A DNA stretch of 64,000 bases, taken from the NCBI RefSeq assembly GCF_902497745.1, contig NZ_CABVHJ010000009.1, positions 124,001 to 188,000 of the forward strand. The letters run 5' to 3'. Below are positions 1 through 8,556 of the stretch, one piece after another. How positions within the stretch are numbered: the first letter of the stretch is position 1; each line of letters begins with the position of its first letter. The DNA comes from Pseudomonas fluorescens (GTDB lineage: Bacteria > Pseudomonadota > Gammaproteobacteria > Pseudomonadales > Pseudomonadaceae). A program made the translations under genes and the position numbers. The notes under the pieces are model-generated. The model had not been told where the DNA came from and did not search any database. It was given only the letters and a program-made list of their open reading frames with translations.

Positions 1-1269
1 ACGGCGTTGTTCGGTGCGCTGTTCAATGGGGCAACCCTGCACGTTGCCAGCGATGCGCAGATGCAGGACGGTGCCTTGTTCGCCGAGTACCTGCAGCAGC
101 ATCAGATCGACTGTCTGAAAATCGTCCCGTCGCACCTTGCGGCGTTGCTCGACCATCAGCAGGCAACCTTGCCGCACACGCTGGTACTGGGCGGCGAGCC
201 GGTTGCGCCGACGCTGATCGAACGCATTGCACGGCTGCGCAGTGATTGCCGGGTGTTCAACCACTATGGCCCGACCGAAGCCACCGTCGGCGTGATGATT
301 CATCCACTGACACTGGACGGCACGGCCAGCGATTGCTCGGCGCTGAGCCATGTGCTGGGCAACAATCAGGTGTATGTGCTGGACGCTGATTTGCGTCTGG
401 CCCCCGTCGGTGTGCTGGGCGAGTTGTACCTGGGCGGTGCGCAATTGTGCCGTGGTTATCTGAATGCCGAGGCTGATGCGCAGACGTTCGTGCAGAGTCC
501 ATTCGATCCTGCGCAGCGTCTGTATCGCAGTGGAGATCTGGCGCGTTACCGCGCTGACGGGGCGATCCAGTTGCATGGTCGGCGCGATCAGCAGGTCAAG
601 GTGCGCGGATTCCGTATCGAACTTGCGGAAATCGAAGCCGAACTGCTGCGCCTGCCAGCGGTTGCTGAAGCGCTGGTGCTGCCTGCCGCGTCGGCTGAAC
701 AGGGCCTGCTGGCGTTTATCGTGGCGCAACCGGGGGCAAGCGCGGGGCAGCTCGACACCGCACGTGCCGAACTGAGTGCACGTCTGCCCGCCGTGATGGT
801 GCCGCAGCACCTGCAACTGATCGAGCGTTTTCCACGGCTGGCCAACGGCAAGATTGATCGCAAGGCGCTGCAACAATTGGCCGCTACGGCAGCGGATGAC
901 GAAGGCGTTGCGCCGCGTGATGCACTTGAGCAATTGCTCGCCGTGCGCATGGCGCAGCTGCTGGGGCTTGAACGCTTGAGCATTGAACGCGACTTTTTCG
1001 CGGCCGGAGGTCATTCGTTGTTGGTGATCAAACTGGTGGCCGGTATTCGCAAGTTGCTGCAATGCGAAATCCATCCGGGACTGGTTTTCGATCATCCGAC
1101 CGTGGCGTCGTTGGCGCTGGCGTTGCGGGCGGTGGAAAGCAGCCCGGGGCAGTTGGAAAAAATGGCTCAGGTACGCCTGCGCATGGAGGCGATGAGACCC
1201 GAGGAAAAGGCGCGTCTGGCTGAGCAGGCGCGACAGTTGCAGGCCGCCAAGGCTGCGCAAACCAGCTGA
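1..1269 (+). CDS. Pyoverdine NRPS, 3' end (partial A domain plus carrier protein)
   Basis: This is the 3' end of a long non-ribosomal peptide synthetase gene; the reading frame is open from base 1. The visible part begins inside the adenylation core just after motif A4, continues through A5 (YGPTEATVG), A7-A8 (YRSGDL, GFRIEL) and A10 (NGKIDRKAL), then a carrier domain with the phosphopantetheine motif GGHSLL. The pocket residues visible by alignment to GrsA are T239, K278, V299, G301, H322, V330 and G331, which match the known Asp code DLTKVGHIG apart from I330V. No condensation, epimerisation or thioesterase domain follows. The protein ends in a charged helical tail of about 40 residues that could be a docking segment. 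Its place upstream of fpvA matches pvdD or pvdJ, but the exact name cannot be decided from this fragment. Confidence 0.93.
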   Translation, partial: TALFGALFNGATLHVASDAQMQDGALFAEYLQQHQIDCLKIVPSHLAALLDHQQATLPHTLVLGGEPVAPTLIERIARLRSDCRVFNHYGPTEATVGVMIHPLTLDGTASDCSALSHVLGNNQVYVLDADLRLAPVGVLGELYLGGAQLCRGYLNAEADAQTFVQSPFDPAQRLYRSGDLARYRADGAIQLHGRRDQQVKVRGFRIELAEIEAELLRLPAVAEALVLPAASAEQGLLAFIVAQPGASAGQLDTARAELSARLPAVMVPQHLQLIERFPRLANGKIDRKALQQLAATAADDEGVAPRDALEQLLAVRMAQLLGLERLSIERDFFAAGGHSLLVIKLVAGIRKLLQCEIHPGLVFDHPTVASLALALRAVESSPGQLEKMAQVRLRMEAMRPEEKARLAEQARQLQAAKAAQTS

Positions 1270-1284
1270 CACAGAAAGAAACAA

Positions 1285-1318
1285 AAGGCCGTCGCCCAAC
1301 AGCGTCGGCCTTTTTTTT
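1285..1318 (+). terminator. Rho-independent terminator of the NRPS gene
   Basis: The stem AAGGCCG (1285-1291) pairs with CGGCCTT (1306-1312), with an inner CGC/GCG extension, and is followed by a run of eight T. It lies 16 bases after the NRPS stop, so fpvA probably needs its own promoter. Confidence 0.85.
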
Positions 1319-1606
1319 AACTTTTTGCGTTAATGATAAATAAACTCATTCCGGTTTTTTGGAGGTGCTGCGTCTTACTAGGGTATGTGGGCAAATCGTG
1401 TCAGGCAGGGCCGCCAATGCACCGGTTTGTTCAGCAGAAAATATTTCGCCGATGTCCAGCCAGATGATCGAGCCCGGGGAGGGGCAGATCGCCACGCATT
1501 GCCAGGTCGCTCGCAGGGCCAGCGACAGTGTGCGGTTCACGTGTGCAGACAGCGGCGGGCCCGTCGGCCCAATGGACTTTCACTTCTACCAATAATAGAG
1601 AGCACG
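1319..1606 (+). promoter_or_regulatory. fpvA upstream region with a Fur-like palindrome
   Basis: These 288 bases hold no convincing gene. A Fur-like inverted repeat sits at 1332-1350 (AATGA... TCATT arms; core TGATAAATAAACTCA). The core matches the 7-1-7 Fur model TGATAATnATTATCA at 10 of 14 positions. By eye there is no TAAAT-N16-CGT PvdS box here, which fits a promoter read by the dedicated sigma factor FpvI. The leader from the palindrome to the start codon is about 260 bases, long for a receptor gene. Confidence 0.5.
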
Positions 1607-4096
1607 ATGTCAGCAATTCATGAGTTGAAACCTTTGTTCAAGGCACTCGTCATGTCCCGCGGCCTGCGTTCACGCCGCGTGTTGACCGGTCTGGGGCTGG
1701 TCTGTGTATTGCCTCTCAGCGCTCAGGTGATGGCTGAAGACGTCAGCATCAATATTCCGGCGCAATCGTTGCCACAGGCGCTGCAGGCGTTTGGTCAGCA
1801 GACCAACCAGCAAGTGATCTACAACGCTGACGACATGGCCGGGCTCAAGAGCCACGCGGTCAGCGGCAAGATGAGCCCGCAGGCGGCCATCGCCGAATTG
1901 CTCAGGGGCACCGACGTGCGCTACAACGTCGAGGGCAACACGCTGATGCTGGTGCGTGGCAGCAACACCCAAGGCCTGGAGCTGGGCGCGACCAACATCA
2001 GCGCACAACAGATCGGCGCGACGACCGAAGGCAGCAACTCGTACACCTCCAATGCCGTCACGATCGGCAAGGGCACCCACACCCTCAAGGAGATTCCGCA
2101 GTCGGTCACGGTGATGACCCGCAAGCAGATGGACGACCAGGATCTGGTCGACCTCAAAGATGCACTGAACCAGACCACCGGTATCGTCGGCCTGCAAGGC
2201 GTCGGCAAGGGCCTGATCATCTCCTCGCGCGGTTTCCAGATCGACGATTGGCAATATGACGGCGTACCGATTCCACGCAACACCTATTCGCTGGGCAACT
2301 GGGCGACCCAGGACCTGATCTTCTTCGACCGTCTGGAAATCCTGCGCGGTGCCTCGGGCCTGCTGCAGGGCACCGGCAGCCCGGGCGGCGCCATCAACCT
2401 GGTACGCAAGCGCGGTCAGGCGGCACCGACCGTGACCATCACCGGCAAGGCCGGTTCGTGGGACCACTATGGTCTGCAACTGGACGCGGGTGGCCCGCTG
2501 AACCAGGCCGGCAATATCCGTGGTCGCCTCGTCGTCGACGAAGACCAGAGCAACTCCTTCATCGATAGCGAGTGGAGCAAAACCCATTCGCTGTACGGCT
2601 CGATGGACTTCGATCTGAGTGAAGACACCACGCTGGGTCTGGCGGTCAGCCGCACTGAAGCCGAGTCGCGCCCGATGATTCGTGGCTTGCCACGTTACGC
2701 CGACGGCTCGATGCCGAACATCGGACGTTCGACCTACGGTGGTGCCAAATGGAACCACTCGCAAATCGACGTCACCACCCTCTATGCGGACCTCGAACAT
2801 CGCTTCAACGAGGACTGGGCGTTCAAGGTCGGTGCGGTGCAAATGACCGAAACCAACACCTCGAAAAGCCAGCGCCTGCAAAGCTCCGGCGCCGGTCTCA
2901 AGGCTGATGGCAGCGGTCTGCAATATGCCGACTTCGTGACCGATTTCGACTCCACCAAAGTCGGTCTGGACATGAACCTGACCGGCAAGTTCGAAGCGTT
3001 GTCGATGCAGCAGGAAGTCATGCTGGGTGGCAACTACTCCCAGCTGGAGACGGATGATCAGCTCGGTCGTACGTTCAACAACAGCGCGACCGACACGATC
3101 TTCAACGTCAACAACAACCGTCCGGACATCAGCTACGACAGCCTGCTCAACACACCGGGTGGCCGTGGCATCAACAGCAAGTACGATATCCGTCAGAAAG
3201 GTCTGTATGGCACCTGGCGGGTCAAACCGGTCGATGACCTGACGCTGGTGCTGGGCTCGCGCGTCAGCTGGTATGACTACAGCTACAAATCCAAGACTCA
3301 GACGGCTCTGAACAGCACGATCGTTACGGATGAACCAAGCACCTTGACCGAAACCGGTGAAGTTACCCCTTACGCCGGTATCGTCTACGACCTGAGCCGC
3401 GAATGGGCGGTGTACGCCAGCTACACCGACGTGTTCCAGCCGCAGACCGTGCGCGATGCCGGTGGTTCGATGCTCAAGCCGATCATCGGCAGCAACTACG
3501 AAATCGGCCTCAAGGGTGAGCTGATGGACGGTCGGGTCAACACCTCCCTGGCCCTGTTCCGTTACGACCAGGAAAACCGTGCCGTCGACGATATTTCCGG
3601 GGGCATGGAATGTGATGGCTGGTACTGCTCGACTGCTGCGGGCAAAGTGCGCAGCCAAGGGCTGGATGCCGAAATCAGTGGTGCTGTAACAGACAACCTG
3701 CAGCTGTTCGCCGGTTACACCTACAACACCACCAAGTACCTCGATGACCCGGACATGGAAGGCCGTACCTTCAGCACCTGGACGCCGAAACACATGTTGC
3801 GCGTGTGGGGCAACTACCAGTTCACCGGTGACTTGAACCGTTTGAGCACGGGTCTGGGCTTTACCACGCAAAACCACACCCTGGGTTACGAAGGCACTTA
3901 CGAGGTGGCGGGTTACACCGTGTGGAACGCACGTGTCGCCTACCAGCTGACGCCTGAGATCGGTCTGGCAGTCAATGCCAACAACCTGTTCGACAAGAGC
4001 TACATTACCTCTGCCTACAACCAGCTCAGCGGTAACAACAACTTCGGTGACCCACGCAACGTGATGTTCTCCGTGAAGTACACCCCGCAGTTCTGA
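1607..4096 (+). CDS. fpvA: Ferripyoverdine TonB-dependent receptor with signalling domain
   Basis: An 829-residue outer-membrane receptor that imports ferric pyoverdine using TonB energy and signals iron-siderophore binding to sigma/anti-sigma partners. The start at 1607 is preceded by AGAG and opens a signal peptide ending near AQVMA (about residue 43). An N-terminal STN/secretin-like signalling domain follows (about 45-120, IPAQSLPQALQAFGQQ), then the plug (about 140-270, with ILRGASGLLQGTGSPGGAINL) and a 22-strand type barrel ending in the terminal aromatic FSVKYTPQF. Length is close to PAO1 FpvA (about 815). It lies between pyoverdine synthetase genes as in other pseudomonads. The exact pyoverdine type recognised cannot be read from sequence alone. 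Confidence 0.96.
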   Translation: MSAIHELKPLFKALVMSRGLRSRRVLTGLGLVCVLPLSAQVMAEDVSINIPAQSLPQALQAFGQQTNQQVIYNADDMAGLKSHAVSGKMSPQAAIAELLRGTDVRYNVEGNTLMLVRGSNTQGLELGATNISAQQIGATTEGSNSYTSNAVTIGKGTHTLKEIPQSVTVMTRKQMDDQDLVDLKDALNQTTGIVGLQGVGKGLIISSRGFQIDDWQYDGVPIPRNTYSLGNWATQDLIFFDRLEILRGASGLLQGTGSPGGAINLVRKRGQAAPTVTITGKAGSWDHYGLQLDAGGPLNQAGNIRGRLVVDEDQSNSFIDSEWSKTHSLYGSMDFDLSEDTTLGLAVSRTEAESRPMIRGLPRYADGSMPNIGRSTYGGAKWNHSQIDVTTLYADLEHRFNEDWAFKVGAVQMTETNTSKSQRLQSSGAGLKADGSGLQYADFVTDFDSTKVGLDMNLTGKFEALSMQQEVMLGGNYSQLETDDQLGRTFNNSATDTIFNVNNNRPDISYDSLLNTPGGRGINSKYDIRQKGLYGTWRVKPVDDLTLVLGSRVSWYDYSYKSKTQTALNSTIVTDEPSTLTETGEVTPYAGIVYDLSREWAVYASYTDVFQPQTVRDAGGSMLKPIIGSNYEIGLKGELMDGRVNTSLALFRYDQENRAVDDISGGMECDGWYCSTAAGKVRSQGLDAEISGAVTDNLQLFAGYTYNTTKYLDDPDMEGRTFSTWTPKHMLRVWGNYQFTGDLNRLSTGLGFTTQNHTLGYEGTYEVAGYTVWNARVAYQLTPEIGLAVNANNLFDKSYITSAYNQLSGNNNFGDPRNVMFSVKYTPQF

Positions 4097-4117
4097 TGCA
4101 CTGACGCACTGCCGAAC

Positions 4118-4158
4118 CGGCCCACGCTTCTTGAAGAAGAGCGTGGGCCGTTTTTTTG
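4118..4158 (+). terminator. Terminator after fpvA
   Basis: An 11-bp perfect stem, CGGCCCACGCT (4118-4128) with AGCGTGGGCCG (4140-4150), is followed by seven T. It lies 22 bases beyond the fpvA stop. Confidence 0.92.
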
Positions 4159-4204
4159 CGCGGATTTTCTCGTCGACACCACGACACAACAAAACGGCGG
4201 ACAT

Positions 4205-4238
4205 AAAAAAACGCAGAAGCCATGGCTTCTGCGTTTTT
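4205..4238 (-). terminator. Perfect palindromic terminator between convergent genes
   Basis: A 24-bp perfect palindrome (arm ACGCAGAAGCCA, 4211-4234) flanked by A6 on the left and T5 on the right. It can act in both directions and most naturally ends the minus-strand NRPS transcript, 21 bases beyond its stop codon. Confidence 0.85.
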
Positions 4239-4258
4239 CGTTGGCTGCGGGTGAGGGG

Positions 4259-7200
4259 TCAGGCGTGCGCCGCCTCACACTCAAGGAGTACGGTTTCGAA
4301 GGAGTCCAGCAGGGATTCGCCGTAGATCATGCTGCGGTGCGGCAATAGCGAGTGAACCGAGCCTTGCAACTGACCGCCAACAGTGTGTTGGCGCAGGACC
4401 TGTTCGGAGTGCAGCACTTGCTCCAGGGTCTTGTGCGACAGCGACCACCAGCAACTGGCCTTGACGGCGAGCAGCGGCAGCGAAAAGGCGTCAAAGCTCT
4501 TCACCAGTCGTTCATGAATGTCGAACGCCTGGGCATTCATGATTTCCTGCTTGATGGCCTCCAGGGTCTTGATCATCTCCTGTTCGTCAGTGGCAGCCTG
4601 CTGGCTGGCCCACTGATAAAAGGCCTTGAGATCAGTCGCTGGATTCGCGGCGATGAAGCGTGCCGCCGGCTCCTCGAGATGAGCGAACATCAGGCTGAAC
4701 ATTTCCACGGCCACCGATAGTTCGTTGTCCGCGCTGAAGTAATCGGGGTTGTCTTCTTCCCGTGGTTTGCGTGGCAGATCAGCAGGAAAGATATTTTCCG
4801 GCAGGGTGGTGTCGACCAGCCCCAGGAATGTCACCTGCTTGCCTTGGTGCTCCAGCGCGGCGGCGACGTCCATGGCAATCGCGCCGCCCAGCGACCAACC
4901 CATCAGGCGATAAGGACCTTCGGGGTGTCTGGCGACAATCTGCTCGGTGTATTCGGCAATCATCTCGGCCCAGGTCTGGGTGCTGGCATCCTTGTCGGCG
5001 AAACCTTTATGCATGATGCCGAAGGTGCGTGTGTGGCGGCTCAAACGCTTGGCCAGCGGCTGATAACAGAAGACGATGCCGCCGCTCGGGTGCAGGCAGA
5101 ACAGAGGCGGCGCGGAAGAGGTCGCGGCCGTGAGTTCGACCACGCATTGCACTTGCTGTTGATGCTCCATGGCGATGAACCGCGCCAATACTTCCACCGT
5201 CGGGTGCGCGAGCATTTGCTGCAAGGCCAGTTTGATCCCCAGACGCGTATTCAATGCGCCAATGAACTGAATGGCCAGAATCGAATGCCCGCCCAGCTCA
5301 AAAAAGTTATCGTCGAGGCTCACGCGTTCGACGTGCAGCACTTCTTGCCAGAGCTCGGCCAGTGCTGTTTCCAGCGGTGTCTGCGGTGCGCGAAACACGG
5401 CGTGTGGCTGATTGAAATCGGGCAATGGCAACGCCTTGCGGTCCAGTTTGCCATTCGGACTCAGCGGCATGGCCGTCAGCACCATCAGATGGCCAGGCAC
5501 CATGTAGTTAGGCAAGCGGCTGCCGAGTTCGGCCTTTAGGGTCTGGCGCAATGCCTGCTGTTGCTGTTCGTCCGAAACCACGCCGGCGTGGGGCACCACG
5601 TAAGCGATCAACTGTGTGCCGGTCACCGTTTCTCGGGCGACGACCACGGCTTCACGCACGGCAGGCAACTGCAGCAGGCACGACTCGATTTCTCCGAGCT
5701 CAATGCGGAAGCCGCGAATTTTTACCTGATGGTCGAGGCGGCCGACGTATTCGATCACGCCGTCAGCGTTGTAGCGCGCCAGATCGCCAGTGCGATAGAG
5801 GCGTCCGCCACTGGCACTGAACGGATCCGGAATGAAGCGTTCGGCGCTCAGCTGCGGCTGATTGAAGTAACCACGCGCGAGCAGGTCGCCGGCAATCATC
5901 AGTTCACCCACGGTACCGACGGGGGCTAACTGACCGCCGCTGTCGAGCAGATAAACTGCGCGCCCGGCCAGCGGCCGGCCAATCGGCATGGTTTTCGGCA
6001 ACGCCACGCGTCCAGCGGCGTAGTCGCTGCAATCGAGCATGGTCGAGTCGACCGTGGCCTCTGTCGGCCCGTAAACATTGAGCAGGCGCACATGCCCAAG
6101 CCCGGCTGCGCCCCACGCGGCAACGGCCTCTGGCGGCATCGCTTCACCGCCGACGACGACCTGGCGCAGTGTCGCGTAATCCCGTGGGCCCGCTGCGGCA
6201 AAGTCCTTGGCCAGCATGTTCCAGTACGTGGTGGTCAGTTCGCTGACGCTGAATTTCTTGTCCAGCAGTTGTTCGTACCACGTTTGACTGTCCCAGATTT
6301 CCTGCCCGCGCAGCACTACCGAGGCACCACAGATCAAGGCCGGGTAGAGCTGGTCGACGAACGCGTCGAAATTGAAGGTGCCATATTGCAACACGCGATC
6401 GGCAGGCGTCAGCCCGAGGAATTCCAGGCCGACTTGTGCATGCCGGGCCAGCGCCGCGTGGGTGATACCGACACCTTTCGGGCGACCGGTGGAACCTGAG
6501 GTGAACATTACATACGCCAGATTGCTGCCGAAGGTACGGCATGACGGATTGTTGGTGTGACGGTCATCGTGAGAGTCGATGTCATCGACGCAAACCACGT
6601 TCACCGACGACACTGATGGCAGGCGTTCAAGCAGCGAGCGCTGCGTCAGCAGGACGCTCAGGCCGCTGCCTTCGATCATCCAGGTCAGGCGCTCCTGCGG
6701 GTAGTCAGGGTCGAGTGGCACATAGACGCCGCCCGCCTTGAGCACTGCCAGCAAGCTGATGATCATGTGCGCCGAACGTTCAACCGCGATGCCCACCCGT
6801 ACTTCGGGGCCAACGTTGCATTCGATCAAGGTGGCTGCCAACTGATTGGCCGCGCGGTTCAGCTGCGCATAGCTCAATTGCAGATCTTCAACGATCAGCG
6901 CAGGCGCGTTCGGTGTGGCCTGTGCCTGGCGCTCGAACAACTGGTGCACGCCTTCGGCGGGCAAGGCCGAGGCGGGCGGGTTCCATTGCACGCGTTGGAC
7001 GCGGTTGTCTTCGGGGCTCAGAAGCGCCAGCTCACTGAGCGCGACACTGGAATCTTCAACGATGGCGTGCAACAGATTTTGCCAATGACCGGCGAGGCGC
7101 TCGATCGTGGCAGGGGTGTACAAATCGCGACTGTACTCGAGACTGGCGTCGATGCCGTCAAGGGCGTAACCGACGTCCAGCGACAAGTCGAATTTGGCCT

Positions 7201-8431
7201 GGGTCGTGCCCGTCTGCACAAAGTCGACTGTCAGGTCACCCAGCTTCAGCGGTTCCTCGCCAGGTGCTTCGGTACGCCAGTTGAACAACACTTGGAACAG
7301 CGGATTGCTCTGCCGGTTGGTCTGCAACTGCAAGTCATCGAAGCTCAGCTCCAATGGGTAGTCGGCATGATCCAGTGCGGCCAGGGTTTCACCGCGCAGG
7401 CGCTGCAGGAAGTCCTTGCACGACAGCAACGGATCTATCCTGACGCGATAAACCTGGGCGCTGACAAAAAAGCCCACCAGCTCCTGGGTTTCGCTGCGAT
7501 TGCGGCTGGCATTCGGCACGCCGACCGTAAAGTCGTACTGGTTGCTGTAGCGGCTCAATAGCAGTTGCCAGGCACCGAGCGCCACCACAAACGGTGTCAG
7601 CCCGCCGTGTTGGCAGAAGCGGTTGAGTTTCTGGGTCAACTCGACAGGCAGACTGAAGGCGTATTTGCCGGCCGGGTGGCGATGATGTTCCTGACGAGGG
7701 AAATCAGTCGCCAGGTCCAGCGGCGGCAGGACCTGGCCGAGGTAGTTGCGCCAATAGCCGGCGCTGGCGGCGCACGCCGGGCTGTTAAGGTATTCGTCGC
7801 GTTGCCAGTGGGCGTAGTCGGCGTATTGAATGGCCGGTCGGCGCAAGGGCGATGGATCTCCCGCCCCGACCTGCGCATACGCTTGCATCAGATCGTGCAG
7901 CAGAATCGCGTTGGACCAGGCATCCGACGCAATGTGGTGCATGTTCAGCAACAACAGGTTTTCGTCTTCGCCAGTCTGTAGCAGCGTCGCGCGCATCAGC
8001 GGCGCCAGTGTCAGGTCAAAGGGCATGCCGGCGTCGCTGGCGATGCGCTCGGCAATCTGCGCTTCACGCGCCTGGGCGCTCAGATAGTGCAGATCTTCGA
8101 CGGCGAGTGTCAGTGTCGCGTGCTCGTCGACCACCTGCATCGCCACACCGTCGATTTCAACAATCCTGCTGCGTAACACATCATGGCGTTCGATGACTTT
8201 GTTCAGCGCCGCTTCCAGATGCGGGGGTTGCAGAGCGCCGGTGAGGCGCATCGCGCGTGGCAAATTGTACGCGGCACTTTGCGGGTTCAGTTGTTGCACG
8301 AACCACAACCGCTGCTGGGCAAATGACAGTGGCGCTGGAGCCGGTAGGTGGCGGGCAGTGATGCCCTGGTGTTGCATGCCGGCGTCTGCCATCAACAGCG
8401 CCAGCACCTCATCATCGAGTAAGTCGTTCAT
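4259..8431 (-). CDS. Stand-alone terminal NRPS module, C-A-T-TE
   Basis: A 1390-residue single-module synthetase. Domains: condensation (about 30-470; active motif HHIASDA near 165, where the usual last Gly is Ala), adenylation (about 490-1000; A3 FTSGSTGRPKG near 643, A10 NGKLDRKAL), carrier (GGHSIL, Ser about 1050) and thioesterase (about 1110-1380; GWSLGG with Ser about 1180, candidate Asp near 1207 and His near 1365). Aligning to GrsA gives pocket D, A, D239, E278, V299, G301, V322, V330, D331. Two acidic pocket residues suggest a cationic substrate such as ornithine or N5-hydroxy-ornithine; this is inference. The only thioesterase seen in the pathway here is on this protein, so it probably adds the last residue and releases or cyclises pyoverdine. 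Start 8431 was chosen because the next in-frame codons upstream are not NRPS-like and GAGAA precedes it. Confidence 0.93.
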   Translation of the reverse strand: MNDLLDDEVLALLMADAGMQHQGITARHLPAPAPLSFAQQRLWFVQQLNPQSAAYNLPRAMRLTGALQPPHLEAALNKVIERHDVLRSRIVEIDGVAMQVVDEHATLTLAVEDLHYLSAQAREAQIAERIASDAGMPFDLTLAPLMRATLLQTGEDENLLLLNMHHIASDAWSNAILLHDLMQAYAQVGAGDPSPLRRPAIQYADYAHWQRDEYLNSPACAASAGYWRNYLGQVLPPLDLATDFPRQEHHRHPAGKYAFSLPVELTQKLNRFCQHGGLTPFVVALGAWQLLLSRYSNQYDFTVGVPNASRNRSETQELVGFFVSAQVYRVRIDPLLSCKDFLQRLRGETLAALDHADYPLELSFDDLQLQTNRQSNPLFQVLFNWRTEAPGEEPLKLGDLTVDFVQTGTTQAKFDLSLDVGYALDGIDASLEYSRDLYTPATIERLAGHWQNLLHAIVEDSSVALSELALLSPEDNRVQRVQWNPPASALPAEGVHQLFERQAQATPNAPALIVEDLQLSYAQLNRAANQLAATLIECNVGPEVRVGIAVERSAHMIISLLAVLKAGGVYVPLDPDYPQERLTWMIEGSGLSVLLTQRSLLERLPSVSSVNVVCVDDIDSHDDRHTNNPSCRTFGSNLAYVMFTSGSTGRPKGVGITHAALARHAQVGLEFLGLTPADRVLQYGTFNFDAFVDQLYPALICGASVVLRGQEIWDSQTWYEQLLDKKFSVSELTTTYWNMLAKDFAAAGPRDYATLRQVVVGGEAMPPEAVAAWGAAGLGHVRLLNVYGPTEATVDSTMLDCSDYAAGRVALPKTMPIGRPLAGRAVYLLDSGGQLAPVGTVGELMIAGDLLARGYFNQPQLSAERFIPDPFSASGGRLYRTGDLARYNADGVIEYVGRLDHQVKIRGFRIELGEIESCLLQLPAVREAVVVARETVTGTQLIAYVVPHAGVVSDEQQQQALRQTLKAELGSRLPNYMVPGHLMVLTAMPLSPNGKLDRKALPLPDFNQPHAVFRAPQTPLETALAELWQEVLHVERVSLDDNFFELGGHSILAIQFIGALNTRLGIKLALQQMLAHPTVEVLARFIAMEHQQQVQCVVELTAATSSAPPLFCLHPSGGIVFCYQPLAKRLSRHTRTFGIMHKGFADKDASTQTWAEMIAEYTEQIVARHPEGPYRLMGWSLGGAIAMDVAAALEHQGKQVTFLGLVDTTLPENIFPADLPRKPREEDNPDYFSADNELSVAVEMFSLMFAHLEEPAARFIAANPATDLKAFYQWASQQAATDEQEMIKTLEAIKQEIMNAQAFDIHERLVKSFDAFSLPLLAVKASCWWSLSHKTLEQVLHSEQVLRQHTVGGQLQGSVHSLLPHRSMIYGESLLDSFETVLLECEAAHA

Positions 8432-8517
8432 CGGTTTCTCGTGGTTGGCAGCACCGTGGCCGCTGACGCTGTTGCCGCCAGCCGGAACCACGGTGATAAA
8501 CATTCAGGTGAAGGTCG

Positions 8518-8537
8518 ACAGCACCCAGGTGCTGTCG
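8518..8537 (-). other. Small hairpin between pvdE and the NRPS module
   Basis: A perfect 8-bp stem, GACAGCAC/GTGCTGTC, with a 4-base loop lies in the 125-base gap between the two genes. No T run follows on the minus strand, so it is not a standard terminator; it could stabilise or process the mRNA. Confidence 0.4.
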
Positions 8538-8556
8538 GCAGGCAAGACACAGTTGC

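Noticed and set aside
1331..1373. PvdS box before fpvA using TAAAT at 1337
   Set aside because: No CGT lies 16-17 bases downstream; the nearest CGT is 29 bases away.
1670..4204. Long minus-strand open frame opposite fpvA
   Set aside because: It has no domain, has a composition typical of the complement of a GC-rich gene (many His, Val, Gln), and fpvA on the other strand is unmistakable.
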